From positions 1 through 64,000 of the forward strand of contig DATGXK010000016.1 of NCBI GenBank assembly GCA_035299025.1: DNA of 64,000 bases. Reading direction: 5' to 3'. Numbering within the stretch: the first letter of the stretch is position 1; each line of letters opens with the position of its first letter. The DNA is from Leadbetterella sp035299025 (GTDB lineage Bacteria; Bacteroidota; Bacteroidia; Cytophagales; Spirosomataceae). The position numbers and the translations under genes were made by a program. The notes under the pieces were generated by a model, which did not search any database, had not been told where the DNA came from, and saw only the letters and a list, made by a program, of their open reading frames with translations. Below, in pieces: positions 19,181 through 28,530 of this stretch.

Positions 19181-21699
19181 TTTAAGGCAATTCTGAATCT
19201 TCTAACGGAGGCTATGCTCATGCCGATAACCAGCAAAGCCGTGCCAAGCCAAAGTAAATTGATGTGCGGTTTTTCTAGAGCTTTTAGCACAATGTATTCT
19301 TTTTCTCCACGGCTTATCCCGAATGTAAATTTGCCTGTTTCAGGATTTATCGCCAAAAGTTGAGCTCTTATTCCCAGTTCGCTGCTAATAACTGGCTTGC
19401 TCCAAACTTCACGGTTTTTTATTGCAAAAATAGGCTTCATTATCCGTTCGCCATCTTTTTCTAATATTCTTAAGGTGGCTTGTGCAGCTACATCCCCTTG
19501 CTGGAGAGGCATGCCTTCCAACTCGCTTACAGGAGATACATTGTCTAGTATTGCCACGAAATCATTCAAAAAGAAAGTATCCTTAATCGCGACTGAATAG
19601 TTTTCTGGCAAACTCCATTCTTTGTCTTCGTTGGTGGTTACGTAGTTTACATGCGAATAAATATCTTTGTTCCAATACTTCTTTATGTGAGGCGAAGCCA
19701 CATTTCCCATTTTTTGGTTTATCTGAAATCTTGGATAAAAATTGAAGTCTTTTTCGCCTTTTTTCTTATAATTTACCTGATAATAGGTGTTTTCGGCTTC
19801 GTATTCCAGGGTGTCTCCTCTTTTGACATACAATTTTTCACCATCCATTATGTCTGCTTTGGCAATTCCTTTGTAATCGCTTTCGGGAATAGGCTGTATG
19901 AATTTTTTCTCTATGTATCCAGGCACATTTCTTACGTCAACAAATTCACCACGGTAGTCCAGTGTAAAGTCATTTATCTGAGTGGGTCTGTTGTAATACA
20001 GAAGTACATTTTCCTTGTTGTCTTTTTCGGTTTTGAATATTTTTTCATTGGCCAAATTCACCGAAATGACCTTTTCGTAAGCCGATGAATACATGATTCC
20101 GATAAGCATTAGAGCAATGCCGATGTGGGTAATGGCTCCTCCAGCTACTTTAAAATTACCTTTGATTATATCCAAAAGTATTGAGCTATTGGCAGTAATA
20201 GAAAAAATGCCAGCTGTAAGCAGAATTATATATTGCCATTTGTTAACTCCTGTAATGGTAATGGCGATTGCTGAAAGTAATAGTGTGATAATAAGTGGGT
20301 TAAGAAGTTTTTTTATTGATGTTTTGTCAGCTCTTTTCCACCAAAAGAATTGGGCTATTCCGGTCAGAGTAATTACTCCTATAAACAGCCACATCTGAAA
20401 AGTGTTATAGTGTTTTAAAGGATCCGTAGGCATGGCCATATTGAGCTTGTAATTAAACAGCTCAGCTATGCTATTATAGACGGGTATAGATGTGGTAAGT
20501 GTAATTTGAAATGCCGCCAATGTCAATGTTGTAACACCGAGGAATATCCAAAATTCGCTGGAATAGGTTGAGATCTCTTTGTTGTCTTTCGGTAAATATC
20601 TCCACCTCACGACCATTAATAAAACCGAACCTGCTACAAAGAACAGAAGATAAATTAGTAATTGACCTGATAACCCGAGGTCTGTAAAAGAGTGAACAGA
20701 GGAGGTTCCTAAAATACCGCTCCGGGTAAGAAATGTACTATACAGAATCAAAATAAACTGGGCAATACTTAATATGAAAGTAGTTTTGAGAGCAGCAGAG
20801 CTTTTTCTGGCAATCAACATGGTGTGGATACTACCCACTAAGACTAGCCAAGGTACATAAACGGCGTTTTCTACGGGGTCCCAACTCCAATAACTTCCGA
20901 AGTTCAAAGTTTCATATGCCCAAATGGCACCCATCATAATACCTGTACCCAATATTACACCAGAAACCAAAGTCCATGGCAATGCTACTTTTGTCCATTC
21001 TGAATAGTCTTTTTTCCAAAGTGCAGCAAGTGCGAAGGCAAAAGGAATTAATGTTGTGGCAAAACCTAAAAATAGGGTTGGGGGGTGAATAACCATCCAA
21101 TAGTTTTGAAGAAGCGGATTTAGACCGTTTCCGTCTTTCGGAATGAAGTCCGGATTGGTTGTCCAAACAGGTAAATTTGGCATAGATTCTTTCAAAAGCA
21201 AAAATGGCGAACTACCCAATTTGAAATCTCCAAAAAGTACCGCACCTACAATCATGCTGGTCAAGAAAGCCTGAACAGCCGAGAATATGGCCATCATCGG
21301 ACTTTCGAAATGCAGAAAGCTTTTCTTTTTGGACTTAAACCAAAAAATGAGAATTACACCCAGAATAACGTTCCAGAACATCCAAAGTAGAAAACTACCT
21401 TCTTGGTCCTGCCAAAAACATGAAATGGCATAGCCCAATGGCAAACTCAGTGAGGCGTTGTCCCAGGCGTAGTGATATTCAAAATATTTATTGAAAATGA
21501 TGCTAAACAAGACTAAAACTACCCCGAAAACAAATAGAGTATGCAAAAAGAAGGAGTTTCGGGCTATAGAACGCCAGAAGTCTGAGTTCTTGTGTTTTTC
21601 TTGAGAACCAATAAAATAGGCATACGTGGCTACCAATGAAGAAATAAAAGCTAATATTACCAATATGTGGCCAATCTGGCCTAAGTATGCTCTAAGCAT
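19177..21699 (-). CDS. ccmF: CcmF/NrfE-like cytochrome c haem lyase subunit
   Basis: 840 residues with 14 or more hydrophobic segments and a large periplasmic loop near 555-790. The haem-handling WWD domain is clear (FGSYWSWDPVENAVYVPWL at about 265-285), with further family motifs DNASLSLPLGYAISCFWQ and NPLLQNYWMVIHPPTLFLGF. The family attaches or transfers haem to apocytochrome c in the system I pathway. Only the CcmF-like component is present here; CcmE and others must lie elsewhere. It is followed directly by the overlapping DUF4230 gene. Confidence 0.9.
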   Translation of the reverse strand: MLRAYLGQIGHILVILAFISSLVATYAYFIGSQEKHKNSDFWRSIARNSFFLHTLFVFGVVLVLFSIIFNKYFEYHYAWDNASLSLPLGYAISCFWQDQEGSFLLWMFWNVILGVILIFWFKSKKKSFLHFESPMMAIFSAVQAFLTSMIVGAVLFGDFKLGSSPFLLLKESMPNLPVWTTNPDFIPKDGNGLNPLLQNYWMVIHPPTLFLGFATTLIPFAFALAALWKKDYSEWTKVALPWTLVSGVILGTGIMMGAIWAYETLNFGSYWSWDPVENAVYVPWLVLVGSIHTMLIARKSSAALKTTFILSIAQFILILYSTFLTRSGILGTSSVHSFTDLGLSGQLLIYLLFFVAGSVLLMVVRWRYLPKDNKEISTYSSEFWIFLGVTTLTLAAFQITLTTSIPVYNSIAELFNYKLNMAMPTDPLKHYNTFQMWLFIGVITLTGIAQFFWWKRADKTSIKKLLNPLIITLLLSAIAITITGVNKWQYIILLTAGIFSITANSSILLDIIKGNFKVAGGAITHIGIALMLIGIMYSSAYEKVISVNLANEKIFKTEKDNKENVLLYYNRPTQINDFTLDYRGEFVDVRNVPGYIEKKFIQPIPESDYKGIAKADIMDGEKLYVKRGDTLEYEAENTYYQVNYKKKGEKDFNFYPRFQINQKMGNVASPHIKKYWNKDIYSHVNYVTTNEDKEWSLPENYSVAIKDTFFLNDFVAILDNVSPVSELEGMPLQQGDVAAQATLRILEKDGERIMKPIFAIKNREVWSKPVISSELGIRAQLLAINPETGKFTFGISRGEKEYIVLKALEKPHINLLWLGTALLVIGMSIASVRRFRIALK

Positions 21700-21807
21700 T
21701 TCCGAAATTTTTATTTTGTAAAATGATTACAAAATTACCCTAAAAAAGGTTTTAATAAGAGGTTTTATTAACAATTATTACCAGTTTTGCCTGATAAACT
21801 TTCACTT

Positions 21808-22245
21808 ATGGTTTTTACAAAAAGCAAAATTATCTTTTTATTGGTATTTGTGGCTTCTCTAAATGGTGCACAGGGACAGTCGATGAATTTCTTGAAAATA
21901 CAAGATATTAGTTTTGAGGAAGTACTAAAAAAGGCCAAAAAAGATAATAAATTGGTCTTTATAGATATTTATGCCGTGTGGTGCGGGCCGTGTAAGATTA
22001 TGGACAAAACTACTTTTTCTGACAGTTTAGTTGCCAAAAAGTTTAACGCAGAGTTTATTGCCTTCAAAGTAAATGCCGAGGACGTGCCCGGAAGAGTAAT
22101 TGTTCAGAAATATATGGTAAATGCTTTTCCAACTTATTTGTTTTTTAGCCCAGATGGCGAGTTGGTGAATAGACTTGAAGGCGTTTTTCCTCCAAAATTA
22201 TTGATGGATGAGGCTGATTATACGAAAGGATTACTCAAAAAGTAG
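21808..22245 (+). CDS. Exported thioredoxin-fold protein
   Basis: 145 residues from the ATG at 21808; a TTG 21 bp upstream in frame is less likely because the ATG begins a proper signal peptide (MVFTKSKIIFLLVFVASL...GQS). The thioredoxin active site WCGPCK has cysteines at 59 and 62. The cis-Pro region is NAFPTYLFF. This DUF255/thioredoxin-like group usually acts in the periplasm as a thiol-disulfide reductase. The gene diverges from the CcmF-like gene, so it may supply reductant to apocytochrome thiols; that link is inference. Confidence 0.85.
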   Translation: MVFTKSKIIFLLVFVASLNGAQGQSMNFLKIQDISFEEVLKKAKKDNKLVFIDIYAVWCGPCKIMDKTTFSDSLVAKKFNAEFIAFKVNAEDVPGRVIVQKYMVNAFPTYLFFSPDGELVNRLEGVFPPKLLMDEADYTKGLLKK

Positions 22246-22336
22246 TGCGATTTACGTTAATCGCAAAGATGGATACTCACACGAAAATCAATTTTCCAAA
22301 TCGCTGTCAAAAAACACCAATTGTCTATCGAAATTA

Positions 22337-22365
22337 AAATACTCGATTTGAAAAATCGAGTATTT
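22337..22365. terminator. Bidirectional terminator between thioredoxin and GroES-like genes
   Basis: Perfect 13-bp stem (AAATACTCGATTT / AAATCGAGTATTT) with a 3-nt loop. It abuts the stop codon of the minus-strand GroES-like gene. Confidence 0.7.
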
Positions 22366-22741
22366 AGAACAAATCCTCCGCTCTTTCTAAAAGTAGAATG
22401 GAGGCCTGCGGAACAATCACATATTTTTCGCCTTCGTACTGAATTTCAATCGCGTGGCGTTGTAAATAGATGGCCAAGTCGCCTTCTTCGGCTTGAAGAG
22501 GCATATATTTCACTTTTTCCTCAGTTGCTTTCCAAGGTTCTTCCTCAGCAGTGTTGGGCAGAGGATAGCCAGGGCCAACTTTTACTACATAACCCGACTG
22601 TACATCTTCTTTTTCGGTAACTGTTGGTGGTAAATAAAGTCCAGAGTTGGTCTTATCTTTTGGATTTTTGGGCTTTATCAAAACCTTGTCGCCCACTACC
22701 ATCAATTTCTTCAATTTGTTGTCTTTTGAAACGCCTATCAT
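22364..22741 (-). CDS. GroES-like (Cpn10 family) co-chaperonin without adjacent groEL
   Basis: 125 residues, longer than the 95-97 of ordinary GroES. Cpn10 fold signatures are present (VVGDKVLIKPKN, SGLYLPPTVTEKEDVQSGYVVKVGPG, YVIVPQASILLLE). The region between them holds an insertion (about 70-85) including PLPNTAEEEPWKATEEK. No groEL is nearby. Its start overlaps the stop of the upstream D-threonine-aldolase-like gene by 4 bp. Probably a diverged, stand-alone GroES-family protein conserved in the phylum; whether it caps GroEL is unknown. Confidence 0.8.
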   Translation of the reverse strand: MIGVSKDNKLKKLMVVGDKVLIKPKNPKDKTNSGLYLPPTVTEKEDVQSGYVVKVGPGYPLPNTAEEEPWKATEEKVKYMPLQAEEGDLAIYLQRHAIEIQYEGEKYVIVPQASILLLERAEDLF

Positions 22742-23832
22742 ACGGTTATTTTCCTTTTTCTACCTTCTATTTTCCAAGTGTTTGTCCACTCGTTGTTTTC
22801 AATAATTTGTGCCTCGTCATACAGATTTACAGTTGGACACACATGATAAGGAACACCTAAAAGAATGTCTCCAACTTTGTAATTATCCCAGTCGGAAGTT
22901 TCGATAACTCCGTGTTCCTCGCTTTGAGAAACCAATTTGAGGTCGTCATGGTTCAAAAATCTGATGCGTTTGTCAATTGGATTTTCGGAGGAAATGGCTT
23001 TGTGGCCCATATCTGTGGTCAAAATCCCTTGTTTTGGTTTTGAAATGATTCTACTCAACACCAAGGCTGCAAACTCAAAGTTTTGTTCTGCAAATTTATC
23101 GCCGTAACCCCAATCCCACAATACACAAGTGCCAGGACTAAGCGTTCGAGAAGTTTCAGAGGCATGTGAAGTGAAGGCCGGAGTTCCACCAGCTATTACT
23201 TCTAAATCACCAATTTCAGGCTTCAATTCAGCCAATATCTCATAAACTTTTTTCATTCCAGCCTCGATTTTGGCTTTTCTTTCTCCAAAAGCATCGTCAC
23301 GAATGTGTCCATCATAAACATGTAATCCTGAAAGTTTTATGGAAGGTTTTGAGGCTGCATAATTTAAATCATTGGCCAATTGGTCATCAATTTCGTGGCC
23401 CGACCTGTCCATGCCGTTATTGATATCGTAATAGATTTCTGCTATTAGACTTTTTGAGGAAAATTTCTCTGAGATTTCGTCAACCACGGCATTGCAATCG
23501 GCCAAAGAGGCAAACTTCGTGTTTGGATATTTTTCAATTAAGCTTAATAATCTGTCTATTTTTGGGCCTAAAAGTTGGTGCGATATAAGTACTTTTTCTG
23601 CTCCGGCCATGGCAGCAAGTTCAGCTTCAGCTATGGTTGCTGCCTTAAATTTTCTTATGCCTTTTCTTATCATCATTCGCACCACATTTTCCATTTTGTT
23701 GGTCTTGATATGCGGCATCAGTCGGCTTGAATCTCCACCAGCAATGCCTATCATTTTATCAATATTGCCCTCAACTTTTTCTTTCAAGATGAGAAGGGAT
23801 GGGGAGTCGATTTGGGTGAAGTTTGAGGTCAT
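22738..23832 (-). CDS. PLP-dependent D-threonine aldolase-like enzyme (D-TA/alanine racemase N-terminal fold)
   Basis: 364 residues. The PLP-binding Lys is in RPHIKTNK-like context (LMPHIKTNKM, about 45). A TIM-barrel core follows, then a C-terminal beta domain with the His/Cys metal site GVPYHVCPTVNLYDEA. The family cleaves D-threonine or related D-beta-hydroxy amino acids to glycine plus aldehyde, needing a divalent metal; some members are D-serine dehydratases. The exact substrate cannot be read from sequence. It is the first gene of a two-gene operon with the GroES-like gene (ATGA overlap). Confidence 0.85.
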   Translation of the reverse strand: MTSNFTQIDSPSLLILKEKVEGNIDKMIGIAGGDSSRLMPHIKTNKMENVVRMMIRKGIRKFKAATIAEAELAAMAGAEKVLISHQLLGPKIDRLLSLIEKYPNTKFASLADCNAVVDEISEKFSSKSLIAEIYYDINNGMDRSGHEIDDQLANDLNYAASKPSIKLSGLHVYDGHIRDDAFGERKAKIEAGMKKVYEILAELKPEIGDLEVIAGGTPAFTSHASETSRTLSPGTCVLWDWGYGDKFAEQNFEFAALVLSRIISKPKQGILTTDMGHKAISSENPIDKRIRFLNHDDLKLVSQSEEHGVIETSDWDNYKVGDILLGVPYHVCPTVNLYDEAQIIENNEWTNTWKIEGRKRKITV

Positions 23833-23977
23833 TTAGGGGTTTTAAATTAGAGTTTTCTTTAAACTTGCTATATTATTGAAAAGGACAAGCTTTAGATTTT
23901 TAGGAAATTAATTGCAATTTTTAACAACGAAATTAATCAATGTGATTTAAATGTTTAATCAAATGTTAATTAATTCC

Positions 23978-24361
23978 TCACTCTTCATAAATCTCCAATG
24001 GCAAACCATCGGGATCCTCAAAAAAAGTAAATTTTTTTCCCGTAAATTCGTCAATTCTAATGGGTTCTGAAACGATACCTTTACTTTCTAATTCAGACTT
24101 GACTTTCTCTACATTTTCAACCATAAAGGCTAAATGGCGTAAACCACGAGCTTCGGGGCGGCTAGGTCGAGCTGGAGGATTTGGAAATGAAAATAATTCA
24201 ATGACGTATTCTCCTTTTAGAGCTAAGTCTAATTTGTAAGAATCTCTTTCTTTTCTATAAACTTCTGCCAATATTTCTAAGCCCAATTTGTTGACATAAA
24301 ACTCTTTAGATTTCTCATAGTCAGAGCAAATAATGGCGATATGGTGTATTTTTTTTAACAT
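23978..24361 (-). CDS. VOC-family protein, YaeR/GloA2-like
   Basis: 127 residues, one vicinal-oxygen-chelate domain. It strongly resembles the E. coli YaeR group (KKIHHIAIICSDYEKSKEFY, YVIELFSFPNPPARPSRPEA, GLRHLAF, FFEDPDGLPLEIYE). Candidate metal ligands are His in HHIAI, Glu in YVIELF, His in LRHLAF and Glu in LEIYEE. Members are presumed lyase or glyoxalase-like; YaeR's reaction is not established. It starts 2 bp after the nnr stop, so it is in the same transcript as that metabolite-repair enzyme, hinting at a damage-control role. Confidence 0.85.
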   Translation of the reverse strand: MLKKIHHIAIICSDYEKSKEFYVNKLGLEILAEVYRKERDSYKLDLALKGEYVIELFSFPNPPARPSRPEARGLRHLAFMVENVEKVKSELESKGIVSEPIRIDEFTGKKFTFFEDPDGLPLEIYEE

Positions 24362-24363
24362 GT

Positions 24364-25836
24364 TTATCTTAAATTTTCAATTATATCACTTGCAATCATC
24401 GAACGCTCAGAACGGATTTTGGCGGCCATGTCACCAGCCAAGCCATGTTCATAAACCCCCTGAATAGCCGCTTGTTCTGGTGAATAGCCTTGGGCTAAAA
24501 AGCCTAAAATAATTCCAGTCAATACATCTCCAGTGCCAGCAGTGGCCATGCCTGAGTTGCCCGTAGAATTAAAATGTATTTCACCATTAGGCAGGGCAAT
24601 TGCCGTATTTTTGCCTTTTAGGCATACAATTATTCCATTTGAAACTGCAAACTCAGAAAGTCTTTCAAGTTTTTCAAAATCATTTTTCCAAACTTGACCT
24701 ACCAAAGTTTTGAATTCCTTTGGATGAGGTGTAAGTATGCTGTTTTCGGGTAAAAGTTTCAGAAATTCAGGATAATTACCCAATAAAGTTATGCCATCTG
24801 CATCTATTATAAGTTTTTTCTTGTGTACTTTTTCGAGAAAGGAATTAAAAACTGCAGGTTTGTTAGTGCCAATTCCTGGGCCAATCCCAACAGCATCATA
24901 TTTTGTCAAATCCCAATTTGATCCAAAATATTCGTCATTATCACTAACTTCCGTTATGGCTTCTGGGGTAGAAATTTGTAAAATATTCACACAGTTTTTC
25001 GGAACGTGTGTGGTGATTTTTCCAACTCCCGACCGCAAGCAGGCTTTTGTTGCCAAAATTGCTGCACCCATCATTCCGTAACTTCCTGCTACCAAATAGG
25101 CATGTCCGAAAGTGCCTTTGTGCGAAAAACTTGACCTTGGCATCGGTGAAATGTCGTCTGGGCTTGTGTAGAAGTGTTTGGTGACTGCCGAGTCTATAAA
25201 TTCTTGTGAAAGACCAATGTCCACCAATTCCCATTTGCCAACAAACTTTTCATTTTCGGGCATAAAGAAAGCCAGTTTTGGGTATTGAAATGCGACAGTA
25301 AACGTAGGCTGGATAATATTCAAATGATCGGAATAAACATCGGCAAACAAACCTGAGGCAACGTCGATAGAAACAACTGGCAAGCCAGAAATATTTATAT
25401 TATGGATAATTTCTGCCGCAAAACCTTCAATTTTTCTATTGAGTCCAGAGCCAAATATGGCATCGATAATTACATTTTTTGAGCCCGCCGAGAAGCTAAA
25501 TTCTTGGTTTTTGGTCAGTGTCTCATAAGAATCTTGGTTTTGAAGTCTTTCCAGATTTATTAAAAAATCCGGAGAGCCATTTGCGGGGTTTCCAAGAATA
25601 TAAGTGTCAAGATCATAACCCAACTGATGGAGCTTTCTTGCCACTGCCAAGCCATCGCCCCCGTTGTTCCCAATGCCACAGACAATGGTCACTTTAAAGG
25701 TATTGTCGAATTTTGAAATAAAACGGTTTACGAAGGCCTGAGCTGCCCTTTCCATTAAATCAATAGAAAAAATAGCTTCATTTTTTATGGTAAATTCATC
25801 CAGAGCTCGGGTTTGTTTCGTAGATAGAATTTTCAT
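24364..25836 (-). CDS. nnr: Bifunctional NAD(P)HX repair enzyme (epimerase + ADP-dependent dehydratase)
   Basis: 490 residues, the normal fused length. The N-terminal YjeF_N epimerase domain (about 1-215) shows CGIGNNGGDGLAVARKL and DAIFGSGLNRKIEG. The C-terminal ribokinase-like dehydratase (about 225-490) shows GTFGHAYLVAGS, DAVGIGPGIG, ILTPHPKEF and the catalytic NSGMATAGTGDVLTG. The pair restores hydrated NADH and NADPH. A TTG-N19-TATTTTTG promoter lies just upstream, implying a leader under 10 nt. The VOC gene follows in the same operon. Confidence 0.95.
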   Translation of the reverse strand: MKILSTKQTRALDEFTIKNEAIFSIDLMERAAQAFVNRFISKFDNTFKVTIVCGIGNNGGDGLAVARKLHQLGYDLDTYILGNPANGSPDFLINLERLQNQDSYETLTKNQEFSFSAGSKNVIIDAIFGSGLNRKIEGFAAEIIHNINISGLPVVSIDVASGLFADVYSDHLNIIQPTFTVAFQYPKLAFFMPENEKFVGKWELVDIGLSQEFIDSAVTKHFYTSPDDISPMPRSSFSHKGTFGHAYLVAGSYGMMGAAILATKACLRSGVGKITTHVPKNCVNILQISTPEAITEVSDNDEYFGSNWDLTKYDAVGIGPGIGTNKPAVFNSFLEKVHKKKLIIDADGITLLGNYPEFLKLLPENSILTPHPKEFKTLVGQVWKNDFEKLERLSEFAVSNGIIVCLKGKNTAIALPNGEIHFNSTGNSGMATAGTGDVLTGIILGFLAQGYSPEQAAIQGVYEHGLAGDMAAKIRSERSMIASDIIENLR

Positions 25837-25850
25837 TGTATCTTTTTTTT

Positions 25851-25880
25851 CAAAAATAGCTGTCTTATATTTATATTCAA
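25851..25880 (-). promoter_or_regulatory. Promoter of nnr with very short leader
   Basis: Minus strand: TTG (25880-25878), 19 bp, TATTTTTG (25858-25851). Transcription would start only a few bases ahead of the nnr ATG at 25836. Confidence 0.6.
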
Positions 25881-25899
25881 TAAATTTTTCTTCTTAAAG

Positions 25900-26598
25900 A
25901 TGACCGTCAGCATAATTATTCCTACTTACAACGAATCCAAACAAATTCACCGTTTGCTAGCGTCCATTTTGAAAGGCAAAACTGCCGATATACTCGAGAT
26001 TTTGGTAATTGATTCTAAAAATTCGTCTGACAATCTTGCTGAAATCTTGCTTGATTCTGAAATTAGGTATGTCAAATCAGACTTTTCTTCCCGGGCCAGT
26101 CAGATGAATTTTGGTGCAAGCATAGCCACGGGTGATGTTCTTTTCTTTGTGCACGCCGATACCATACTTCCTTCTTCATACGCCGGTGATATTCAAAAAA
26201 CACTTTCCAGTTGCCATTTGGGTTGTTTCAGAGCAATTATAGATTCACCCAGTATATTATTAAAGATAAATAGCTTTTTCACCCGTTTCCCTTTTCTGTG
26301 GTGCAGAGGTGGTGATCAAACATTGTTCGTAAAGAAAACTATTTTTAATGAGTTGGGTCTTTACAACGAGAAATTTGTCATCATGGAGGAGTATGATTTT
26401 TTAAGGAGGGCATTGGTAAAATACAAATTGGGGATTGTTGAAAAATCTGTGCTTGTTTCAGCAAGAAAATATGAAAACAATAAGTTTTGGAAAATTCAAT
26501 GGGCCAATTTCGTGGCCATGAGAATGTTTTTTAAAGGGAGGCATTCTCCAAAAGAAATAAAGGACAGGTATACTCAAATCTTGGATTTGGAATATTGA
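25900..26598 (+). CDS. TIGR04283-type glycosyltransferase (arsenosugar/rSAM-selenodomain-associated transferase 2)
   Basis: 232 residues. GT-A family 2 fold: SIIIPTYNESKQIHRLL, substrate loop SRASQMNFGASIATGDVLFFVHADT (motif broken here as SRASQMNFGASIA and DVLFFVHADT), then RGGDQTLFVKK and MEEYDFLRR. The HADT motif and GDQ..FV are characteristic of the TIGR04283 group, which is often encoded beside a DUF2064 partner and radical-SAM genes in arsenosugar biosynthesis. The partner-type gene is present 2.4 kb downstream, but no ArsM or ArsS gene is visible. Actual acceptor unknown. Confidence 0.85.
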   Translation: MTVSIIIPTYNESKQIHRLLASILKGKTADILEILVIDSKNSSDNLAEILLDSEIRYVKSDFSSRASQMNFGASIATGDVLFFVHADTILPSSYAGDIQKTLSSCHLGCFRAIIDSPSILLKINSFFTRFPFLWCRGGDQTLFVKKTIFNELGLYNEKFVIMEEYDFLRRALVKYKLGIVEKSVLVSARKYENNKFWKIQWANFVAMRMFFKGRHSPKEIKDRYTQILDLEY

Positions 26599-26705
26599 AT
26601 ATCTCAAAAACAGCCAAGAATCTACAAATTGCACTATCTCGTTTCTGAAATACCCAAAACTCAGATTAATCTATTATTTTTAGGCGAAAATATAATCTTC
26701 TGGAA

Positions 26706-27755
26706 ATGTCTTTAAAAGAAAACTTGATATCCGGTATTCAACAAGTTGGTATTGGTGTAGTAGATGCAGGCGAGTCATTCAAATGGTATAATAAAAATTT
26801 GGGTCTTGATGTGCCTGTTTTTGACGATATAGCTAATGCCAAATTGATGGTCAGATATACAAACGGAAATATCAGAAAACGTCGGGCTATTCTTGCAGTA
26901 AATATGGCAGGCGGTGGTGGAGCCGAAATTTGGGAGTCGAAAAATCCGCTTCCTATAGCTTGTTCTTTTGAGCCCAAATTGGGCGATTTGGGCATTTTTG
27001 CCCTAAAAATCAAAAGTCAAGATTTACTGGCCTTTTCAAAATCAACGCCAATTTCTCTTTTCAGAACACCAGAAAGTAAACCAACAGCTTGGTTGAAAGA
27101 CAATTATGGTAATCAGTTGCAGTTGGTAGAGGATGACTCATGGTTTTTGAATAATTTATCGAACACTGGTGGTGTTTTGGGAGTTATTTTGGGTGTAAGA
27201 GACATGGATAAAGCCCTAAAGCTCTACAAAGATATTCTTGGAATTGACAATTTGGTTTATGATAAAACAGGCGTTTTTGAAGATTTTGGTGGATTAGGTG
27301 CCGCAGATAAACAGTATAGAAGAGTTTTGTTGAGAAAAGGTCAATCAGGAGAGGGGGCTTTTTCAAGACTGTTTGGAAATATTGAATTGGAGTTGGTTCA
27401 AGCCATTGACACAACTGACAGAAAAACTATCATGGAAGGTCGCAGTTGGGGCGATTTAGGCTTTATACACCTTTGTTTTGATGCCTTGAATATGGATAAA
27501 TTGGGTGAAAAACTACTATCAAATGGCTATCCCTTTGTGGTAGATAGTGCCAATTCGTTTGACATGGGCGATGCCGCAGGTAGATTTACTTACATTGAAG
27601 ATCCCGACGGCACATTGATAGAATTTGTAGAAACACATAAAGTGCCTATTCTGAAAAAAATTGGTTGGTATATTAACCTCAAAAAACGAAAAACACAAAA
27701 CCCGCTTCCCAACTGGATGGTCAAGACTTTGGGATGGGGTAGGGTGAAAATGTAA
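26706..27755 (+). CDS. Double VOC-domain protein (glyoxalase/dioxygenase superfamily)
   Basis: 349 residues with two VOC modules, about 10-145 (QVGIGVVDAGESFKWYNKNL) and about 155-315 (GVILGVRDMDKALKLYKDIL, FTYIEDPDGTLIEFVETHKV). The second module keeps plausible metal ligands (His in FIHLCFDA, Glu in IELELVQA and IEFVE); the first is degenerate. A basic C-terminal tail of about 30 residues follows. The reaction is not deducible. It ends 4 bp before the HipA-like gene, so these are likely co-transcribed. Confidence 0.8.
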   Translation: MSLKENLISGIQQVGIGVVDAGESFKWYNKNLGLDVPVFDDIANAKLMVRYTNGNIRKRRAILAVNMAGGGGAEIWESKNPLPIACSFEPKLGDLGIFALKIKSQDLLAFSKSTPISLFRTPESKPTAWLKDNYGNQLQLVEDDSWFLNNLSNTGGVLGVILGVRDMDKALKLYKDILGIDNLVYDKTGVFEDFGGLGAADKQYRRVLLRKGQSGEGAFSRLFGNIELELVQAIDTTDRKTIMEGRSWGDLGFIHLCFDALNMDKLGEKLLSNGYPFVVDSANSFDMGDAAGRFTYIEDPDGTLIEFVETHKVPILKKIGWYINLKKRKTQNPLPNWMVKTLGWGRVKM

Positions 27756-27759
27756 ATAA

Positions 27760-28530
27760 ATGCCAGAAATCCGTAACGTAAACATCACCAGGTATGTAAC
27801 TCCACTTCGTGAAGGAGGGTCATTGCCGGCCATTGCGGAGGCCGACGACGGATTTCTGTATGTCTTAAAATTTAGAGGTGCCGGACAAGGAACAAAAGCA
27901 TTGATAGCTGATTTGATAGGTGCCGAAATCGCCAGAAAGCTAGGGCTTTTAGTGCCAGAATTGGTTTTTGCTGAACTAGCCGAAGGATTTGGTCGCACAG
28001 AGCCCGACGAAGAGATTCAAGATTTACTAAAGTTTAGCACAGGCTTGAATCTTGGCCTGCATTATCTTTCAGGGTCTATTACTTTTGATGCCGTTGTGAA
28101 TACAGTTGACACCTCCATAGCCTCGAAAATTGTGTGGTTAGATGCCTTCTTGATGAACATTGATCGCACCGCCCGCAACACCAACATGCTATTTTGGAAC
28201 AAAAAACTGTGGGTAATTGACCACGGAGCATCATTGTATTTTCATCATAATCCCGAAGCCTGGGAAGAGCAAGCCGTAAAGCCATTTGTACAAGTTAAAG
28301 ACCACGTGTTATTGCCACAGGCTAGCGATTTGGAAACTGCAGCTACAGAAGCAAAGTCTCTTATAAGTCAGAGTTTTTTGGAAGAAATCATCAATATGAT
28401 TCCTGAAAGCTGGATTGCTGAGGGAGAATTGGCCAACAAAAAAATGTACTTGGATTTTCTACTTAAAAGATTAGAAAACGCCCATATTTTTGAAACTCAA
28501 ATAGAAAATGCAAGAAAGGCACTTATATGA
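27760..28530 (+). CDS. HipA-like kinase (HipA_2 family)
   Basis: 256 residues, about half of full HipA. Kinase-like elements: an N-terminal strand region with FLYVLKFRGAGQGTKALIAD (Lys in VLKF), the catalytic-loop-like DAFLMNIDRTARNTNML and the metal-binding LWVIDHGASLYF. This matches the small HipA-like family usually found with a DUF3037 gene. HipA proper phosphorylates glutamyl-tRNA synthetase; the target of this subfamily is not known to me. The next gene overlaps its 3' end by 23 bp, a strong sign of an obligate pair. Confidence 0.85.
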   Translation: MPEIRNVNITRYVTPLREGGSLPAIAEADDGFLYVLKFRGAGQGTKALIADLIGAEIARKLGLLVPELVFAELAEGFGRTEPDEEIQDLLKFSTGLNLGLHYLSGSITFDAVVNTVDTSIASKIVWLDAFLMNIDRTARNTNMLFWNKKLWVIDHGASLYFHHNPEAWEEQAVKPFVQVKDHVLLPQASDLETAATEAKSLISQSFLEEIINMIPESWIAEGELANKKMYLDFLLKRLENAHIFETQIENARKALI

